Part shown: positions 59,916-64,000 of the stretch, one piece after another | Layout: each line of letters opens with the position of its first letter | Position numbering within the stretch: the first letter of the stretch is position 1 | Assembly: GCA_029245345.1 (NCBI GenBank) | Contig: JAQWPM010000021.1 | Location: forward strand, 496,001-560,000 | DNA length: 64,000 bases | DNA from: Longimicrobiales bacterium | Lineage (GTDB): Bacteria; Gemmatimonadota; Gemmatimonadetes; Longimicrobiales; Gaopeijiaceae | Direction: 5' to 3' | Translations under genes and position numbers: made by a program | Notes under the pieces: generated by a model | Told to the model about the DNA's origin: nothing | Database searches by the model: none | Seen by the model: the letters and a program-made list of their open reading frames with translations, nothing else

Positions 59916-61460
59916 ATGCACACGCGTACGCGCTTAGTCCGGACCGCAGCAGCAACCTGTCTCATGTTGGTCGGCACCCTGGCTCCAACGCCCGGACCGA
60001 TTGGGGCGGAAGCGGTGGAGGCCCAAGAAGTCTACGACGTCGTACTGATGGGCGGCCGCGTCATGGACCCAGAGACGGGCCTCGATGCAATTCGTAACGT
60101 CGGCATTCGCGGGCAGACCATCGTCTCGATCAGTGAAGGGGCGCTGCGAGGCACCACCGTCATCGATGCGACGGGCCTCGTCGTGGCTCCGGGCTTCATC
60201 GACATGCACGCGCACGGGCAGACGGTGCGGGCCAACGAGTTCCAGGCCATGGACGGCGTGACCACCGCCCTCGAATTGGAGGGTGGCGTCCCCTCCATGA
60301 CGGACTTCCTGGATCCCCGTCGCGGAGGGTCAGTCCTGAACTTCGGAGCGAGCGTATCGCACGGTTCTGCGAGGATCTCGGTCATGCCCGACTTCGCGGA
60401 CCAGTACCGGCAGGTGAGGGACATTGTAGACGCCGCCGGGACAAGAGACCTGACGACGGAAGAGAACGCTCAGATCATGGAGCTCATTGGCGCGGCCGCA
60501 TATGAGCCTCTCCAAAAAGAGCAGTACGGGGCGCTCCGGGAGCGGCTGCAGTCGGAGATAACGGCGGGCGGGCTCGGAATCGGTATGCCACACCAGTACT
60601 ACCCGGGTGCCAACCGCGACGAGATCTACCGGGTCATGGAATTCGCGGGTGACAACGCGATCACGATCTACACTCATGTACGGTCCATGGGCATTGACCC
60701 GATCCAAGAAGTCATCGCGAACTCGGTCGCCACACAGGCTCCGCTGCACATCGTGCATCTCAACAGTTCGAGTCTATGGGACATCGAAACCAATCTCGAC
60801 CTCATCCGCGGTGCACGGAGGGCCGGGGTGAATGTCACGACCGAGGCGTACCCCTATACGGCGGCCTCTACCTCAATCGAGTCCGCCATCTTCGATGAAG
60901 GTTGGCAGGAGCGGCTCCAGATCTCTTACGGTGACCTGCAGTGGCAGGAAACCGGAGAGCGACTGACCGAAGCGACCTTCAACGAATACCGTGAACGAGG
61001 CGGGGTCATCATTATCCACATTATGAAGCCCGAGTGGATCACCGCCGCGATGTCGGACCCGGCGGTAATGGTTGCTTCAGACGGAATGCCTTACGACCCA
61101 GGCGCGCATCCAAGAAGCGCCGGCACCTTCGCGCGCTTCTTGGGCCGGTACGTCCGGGAAGAAGGGATTTCGAGCCTCATGGAAGGACTGAGGAAGATCA
61201 CGATCATGCCCGCTCAGCGGCTTGGCGCGGTCTCCGCTCAAATGGCTCGGAAGGGCCGCATCCAGATCGGCAGCGACGCGGACGTCACCATCTTCGATCC
61301 TTCGAAGATCATCGATACGGCAACCTTCGAGGGCACACTCTCATACTCGGAAGGCGTGCAGTTCGTGCTCGTGAACGGCGAATTCGTGGTAAAAGACGGC
61401 GCCCTCGTTGATGGCGCACGGCCAGGCCGGGCGATCGTGGGTACCCGCGTGGTCTTCTAG
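59916..61460 (+). CDS. Secreted D-aminoacylase-like amidohydrolase
   Basis: 514 residues; Sec signal MHTRTRLVRTAAATCLMLVG. N-acyl-D-amino-acid deacylase-type amidohydrolase: FIDMHAHGQT (His98, His100), TALELEGGV (usual Cys/Glu position), GGLGIGMPHQYYPGA, IYTHVRSMG, HIVHLNSS and catalytic Asp in VMVASDGMPYDPGAHPRSAGTFARFLG. The C-terminal GSDADVTIFDPSKIIDTA is the family's end. It probably releases amino acids from N-acyl or D-amino-acid substrates outside the cytoplasm. Gap of 73 nt from the sugar transferase. Confidence 0.9.
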   Translation: MHTRTRLVRTAAATCLMLVGTLAPTPGPIGAEAVEAQEVYDVVLMGGRVMDPETGLDAIRNVGIRGQTIVSISEGALRGTTVIDATGLVVAPGFIDMHAHGQTVRANEFQAMDGVTTALELEGGVPSMTDFLDPRRGGSVLNFGASVSHGSARISVMPDFADQYRQVRDIVDAAGTRDLTTEENAQIMELIGAAAYEPLQKEQYGALRERLQSEITAGGLGIGMPHQYYPGANRDEIYRVMEFAGDNAITIYTHVRSMGIDPIQEVIANSVATQAPLHIVHLNSSSLWDIETNLDLIRGARRAGVNVTTEAYPYTAASTSIESAIFDEGWQERLQISYGDLQWQETGERLTEATFNEYRERGGVIIIHIMKPEWITAAMSDPAVMVASDGMPYDPGAHPRSAGTFARFLGRYVREEGISSLMEGLRKITIMPAQRLGAVSAQMARKGRIQIGSDADVTIFDPSKIIDTATFEGTLSYSEGVQFVLVNGEFVVKDGALVDGARPGRAIVGTRVVF

Positions 61461-61478
61461 GGCCTCAGCCAGCCGAGA

Positions 61479-63275
61479 CTACCGCCCGGACAACTGCTCC
61501 CGGATCGCCGCGGCCGTGCGCTCCGCGCGAGCCTGTGAAATTTCTCGTCCGAGCTGGAGCGACTGAGCGAGATCCGAAATGTCGAAGCCGTCAATCGAGG
61601 CGTGGCCGTAGCGGACTCGGTCCCTCCACCTCACAGACTCGGGATCGGACGCCATCATGTTGAGTGTGATGGTCGGGTTGTCGTGCAACCCCTCTGTACC
61701 CTCTTGGTCCTCTCTCATGAGGCCCTTCATGACGAGAACGTTCTTGGCCGGATCGGGGCTCGCCGGGTAGTACTCCCCCGCGTGGATCGCCCGGGCTTCG
61801 CCCGCCCATTCGGCATCGAGGCGCTCGGCAACCGCGATCATACCTCGGCGGTTCCCACCGGAGTCCCCAATGAACACGATGCTCTCGAATCCATGTGTCT
61901 TGAGAGACATCGCGATGTCTGTGAGGAGCATTTGGAACGTCTCCTGTCGGAGGCTGATCGTACCCGGGTCATCGAGCGTTTCCGGATCTCCCTCCGGGAC
62001 CCACTTCACGATGGGTGCGCACAACGCGTCGCCGAGCTCACGAGCGAGCGATTCGCAGTTGGCGTCCAGCACATAGTTGTGTTTTCCGGTCGTGAGCCAA
62101 GGACCGTTCTCCTCGACTCCGCCGGTCGCGACGATCGCTGTCCGCTTCCCAGCCGCGAGGGCATCCCGCACGTCCATCCACGTCAGTTCTTCCAGCCATA
62201 CGGACTGCGCTTCTGGGAGTGGGTTCGGCGTGTCCGAACAGTTGTACGTGTTCGCACGACAGTCGCCTCCGCCCATCGTACGAGGGTCAGGGGCTGGACG
62301 CTCCCCACGGCCACCGCCACCACCGGTACGTGGCGGCTGAGGGGGCTCGGGTAACGTCCCACCGTTGCTGATGGCGGACTGGATCGCCTCCACGGCGTTC
62401 GTCGCGCGGAACTCGACCACAGCCCTGCCCCATTCGAGGGTCTGCACGCGGTTGGAAAGGTCGACGCCGTCGATCGTGGCCAGTCCGGCATCGACTCGCT
62501 CCTGCCATCGAATCGAAGATGGGTCATCCACGAACATGTTGACCGCGATATCCGGCTCGTCGTGCAAGCCATCCCGCTCACCCCATGGCATGAGGTTCTC
62601 TTCGAAGAAGTTCCTCATAGCCGTGTTGTCGTAGTACTCACCAATGTGAGCCACGACCGGACTCCCGCCCCACGCAGCAGTCAGCCGCTCCGCGACAGCT
62701 CGCTGGTGACCCTGATTCGATCCCGAGTCACCGATGAACAGGATGTTCTCGAAGCCGTGGGCTTTGTATGAAGTCGCGATATCGGTGAGAACCGCCTGGA
62801 ACGTCTCACCACTCGCGCTGATCGTACCCGGACTCAGCATGTGACTCGACGGGGGATCAATGTTCCCCTCGGGCACGTAAGGCAGAACCGGGGCGCAAAG
62901 GGCATTCCCCAGCTTTCGGGCAATCGCCTCACAGTTGGCGGTGAGCACATAGTTGTGCTTGCCCAAGACGAGCCAGGGACCGTTGGGCTCTATGCCACCG
63001 GTCGAGATGATGACCGTGGTCTTCCCTGCATCGAGGGCATCCCGAACGTCCATCCACGTCATCTCTTCTGTCCAGATGGACGTGTTGGGTGGAAGCGGGT
63101 TCGGGGTGTCTTTGCAGTTGTAGACGCTGCCCTCATTCTCAACCGGATTCAACGGATTCAAGGGTTGGGGGCCACACGAACGCCCCTGAGCGGCCGCCGG
63201 GGAAGCGGTCAGCGCGAGTCCGGCGAGCATACCGGCAAACACAACAGTCGAGGCATGGAGCTTCTTCAAGGTCAT
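61479..63275 (-). CDS. Secreted protein with two tandem creatininase-like domains
   Basis: 598 residues; Sec signal (STVVFAGMLAGLALTASPAAAQ). Two creatininase-fold copies: about 67-300 and 357-595, each preceded by the same Cys-containing segment YNCKDTPNPLP / YNCSDTPNPLP, and joined by a Pro/Gly/Arg linker (310-332). The metal signature normally GxxExHGPHLPLGTD is here TGGIEPNGPWLVLGKHN (Glu96, Asn98, His107) and TGGVEENGPWLTTGKHN (Glu388, Asn390, His399): both copies share the same changes, so they form a distinct subfamily. Substrate unknown; simple creatininase activity cannot be assumed. Confidence 0.85.
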   Translation of the reverse strand: MTLKKLHASTVVFAGMLAGLALTASPAAAQGRSCGPQPLNPLNPVENEGSVYNCKDTPNPLPPNTSIWTEEMTWMDVRDALDAGKTTVIISTGGIEPNGPWLVLGKHNYVLTANCEAIARKLGNALCAPVLPYVPEGNIDPPSSHMLSPGTISASGETFQAVLTDIATSYKAHGFENILFIGDSGSNQGHQRAVAERLTAAWGGSPVVAHIGEYYDNTAMRNFFEENLMPWGERDGLHDEPDIAVNMFVDDPSSIRWQERVDAGLATIDGVDLSNRVQTLEWGRAVVEFRATNAVEAIQSAISNGGTLPEPPQPPRTGGGGGRGERPAPDPRTMGGGDCRANTYNCSDTPNPLPEAQSVWLEELTWMDVRDALAAGKRTAIVATGGVEENGPWLTTGKHNYVLDANCESLARELGDALCAPIVKWVPEGDPETLDDPGTISLRQETFQMLLTDIAMSLKTHGFESIVFIGDSGGNRRGMIAVAERLDAEWAGEARAIHAGEYYPASPDPAKNVLVMKGLMREDQEGTEGLHDNPTITLNMMASDPESVRWRDRVRYGHASIDGFDISDLAQSLQLGREISQARAERTAAAIREQLSGR

Positions 63276-63433
63276 CTCTCCAAAAGACAGTCGCGGGGCG
63301 CTTGGGTGACCCCGTAGGCTGCTGATTATTCAGCCATCTGACGAAACCGGCAACGGGTTCGGGCAATCGACTTGCTTTACCTCCAGTCAGCGTGGGAAGC
63401 CAAAGCACGTCGAACAGAGAAACACACGGGGCG

Positions 63434-63440
63434 AGGAGGT
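63434..63440 (+). promoter_or_regulatory. Strong Shine-Dalgarno before 63446
   Basis: AGGAGGT, 5 nt before the ATG at 63446, a near-perfect match to the 16S 3' end. It supports translation of an otherwise anonymous short gene. Confidence 0.75.
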
Positions 63441-63445
63441 GACCG

Positions 63446-63757
63446 ATGGGATGGCGCGCGGAGAGTGCAGTGATGGTGTTGGGAGCGATCCTCAGTGGAT
63501 GGCGGCTCGTGGAATGTGGCTCTCTCTACGAGGTGGGCGTAGACATGTCGGACCCGACGCGCTGGTCCAAATGGGGCACGCTACAGCTCGACCTACCTCA
63601 TGCGAAACACGCCGGCTTGGAGGGTCGCTGGTTTGTTATCGGACACGAATTGCGGGTCGCTTCGGGTTCGGACGATGAAGCCCACATCGCTTTCACATAC
63701 GCGCACGCGAATCCCTCGGTCGCGCAGTGGCTCATAGACACATTTCATGGCTGCTGA
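63446..63757 (+). CDS. Small protein of unknown function
   Basis: 103 residues with a near-perfect ribosome-binding site. The start MGWRAESAVMVLGAILSGW could be a weak signal or anchor but has no clear cleavage site. The body (DPTRWSKWGTLQLDLPHA, GRWFVIGHELRVASGSDD, NPSVAQWLIDTFHGC) matches no family I know. It is flanked by the divergent creatininase-like gene and a convergent small membrane-protein gene. Confidence 0.62.
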   Translation: MGWRAESAVMVLGAILSGWRLVECGSLYEVGVDMSDPTRWSKWGTLQLDLPHAKHAGLEGRWFVIGHELRVASGSDDEAHIAFTYAHANPSVAQWLIDTFHGC

Positions 63758-63877
63758 TTATTGGGGGGCCCACGTAGCCCTCGCGGTTCCATGCCCCAAA
63801 ACGCACGCGGGGCGGCCCGCCCGAAGACGAACCGCCCCACTTGTTCACACGAGCCCCAACGAGCTCAGCGTTCTACG

Positions 63878-63979
63878 CTACTTGTCGGGCCCAGTCAGGA
63901 TCTTGTAGTAGCACCATCCTGCGAGTCCCCACACAAAGCTCAGCGAGCCAACCAGTAGAATCCATCCGCCGATCGTCAT
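63878..63979 (-). CDS. 33-residue single-pass membrane protein
   Basis: The protein is MTIGGWILLVGSLSFVWGL, then AGWCYYKILTGPDK: one TM segment with a short basic/Pro tail. A perfect Shine-Dalgarno (GGAGGT at 63985-63990) lies 5 nt upstream. Many Na+-dependent transporters and cytochrome oxidases have such micro-subunits, but no partner is visible; the upstream gene lies outside the window, so it may be the last gene of an operon. Confidence 0.72.
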   Translation of the reverse strand: MTIGGWILLVGSLSFVWGLAGWCYYKILTGPDK

Positions 63980-63984
63980 GATGC

Positions 63985-63990
63985 ACCTCC
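63985..63990 (-). promoter_or_regulatory. Shine-Dalgarno of the 33-residue membrane protein
   Basis: GGAGGT on the minus strand, 5 nt before the ATG at 63979. It is the main evidence that the very short ORF is a gene. Confidence 0.75.
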
Positions 63991-64000
63991 GCTGCTGACA

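Noticed and set aside
63809-63838. GGGGCGG/CCGCCCC inverted repeat after the 33-residue protein gene
   Set aside because: 7-bp stem with a long loop, and the T-run is several bases away; not a convincing terminator.
1-64000. CRISPR arrays, tRNA, rRNA, riboswitches, intact insertion sequences
   Set aside because: No regularly spaced repeats, no tRNA cloverleaf-like sequence noticed, no rRNA, and no intact transposase with terminal repeats; absence is by eye only and a tRNAscan/Infernal run would settle it.

Overview
The window is high-GC bacterial chromosome, densely coded on both strands. It reads as a Gemmatimonadota-like genome, probably from an uncultivated marine or sediment lineage. That is an inference from gene content: many Sec- or lipobox-bearing beta-propeller and amidohydrolase proteins, a VPS10/sortilin-like propeller, an Oar-like TonB-dependent receptor with an Ig-like lipoprotein partner, PadR regulators, relics of large MacB/ADOP-type permeases, and a menaquinone operon. 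No rRNA, tRNA or CRISPR array was recognised.

Layout. 1-6.1 kb: housekeeping and single genes (tail of an outer-membrane protein, tyrS, cupin, DinB/YfiT-like protein, alkyltransferase-like protein, two alpha/beta hydrolases, a CGNR regulator with an AT-rich, probably leaderless promoter). 6.2-7.1 kb: an orphan secreted protein and a 485-bp graveyard holding a permease fragment and an IS30 transposase fragment. 7.1-10.4 kb: secreted amidohydrolase, 6-bladed propeller, aquaporin. 17.4-10.4 kb (minus): a tightly packed nine-gene operon with two sodium/solute symporter systems (DUF3311+SSF and DUF4212+SSF), a secreted cyanophycinase-like S51 peptidase, a TerB-like pair, a DUF1684 lipoprotein and a META lipoprotein. 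A dead permease C-terminus lies just upstream of it.

18-19.5 kb: two secreted or outer-membrane proteins. 26.5-19.5 kb (minus): menF-menD-menB-cyclophilin-menA-menE; menC and menH are not here. 27.4-33.2 kb (plus): an operon of a 5-TM protein, a PD40 lipoprotein, an Ig/LVIVD propeller and a helical lipoprotein. It is followed by a PadR module with a 3x15-bp tandem repeat in front, a prefix-domain membrane protein and an ExbB/MotA-like protein. 34.9-38.4 kb: sulfatase, ArsC/Spx-like protein, second PadR with a palindromic operator candidate, DUF72 protein.

47-38.4 kb (minus): a peptide/amino-acid operon (S41-like lipoprotein, dicarboxylate/amino-acid symporter, class V PLP enzyme, beta-lactamase-fold hydrolase, Tat-exported M19-like dipeptidase, PD40 lipoprotein, M24 peptidase). 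47-50.3 kb: small lipoproteins, a frameshifted AIM24-family pseudogene, an amidohydrolase, a DUF411 copper-motif lipoprotein. 54.3-50.3 kb (minus): TonB-dependent receptor plus Ig-like lipoprotein. 54.4-61.5 kb (plus): amidase, VPS10-like protein, sugar transferase, D-aminoacylase-like amidohydrolase. 63.3-61.5 kb (minus): a two-domain creatininase-like protein. The window ends with a small orphan gene and a 33-residue membrane protein.

Taken together, the gene set suggests a heterotroph that breaks down peptides and amino-acid derivatives outside the cytoplasm and imports the products by sodium- or proton-coupled symport, with menaquinone as its respiratory quinone. Start codons were reassigned where Shine-Dalgarno sites or signal peptides argued for an internal start.
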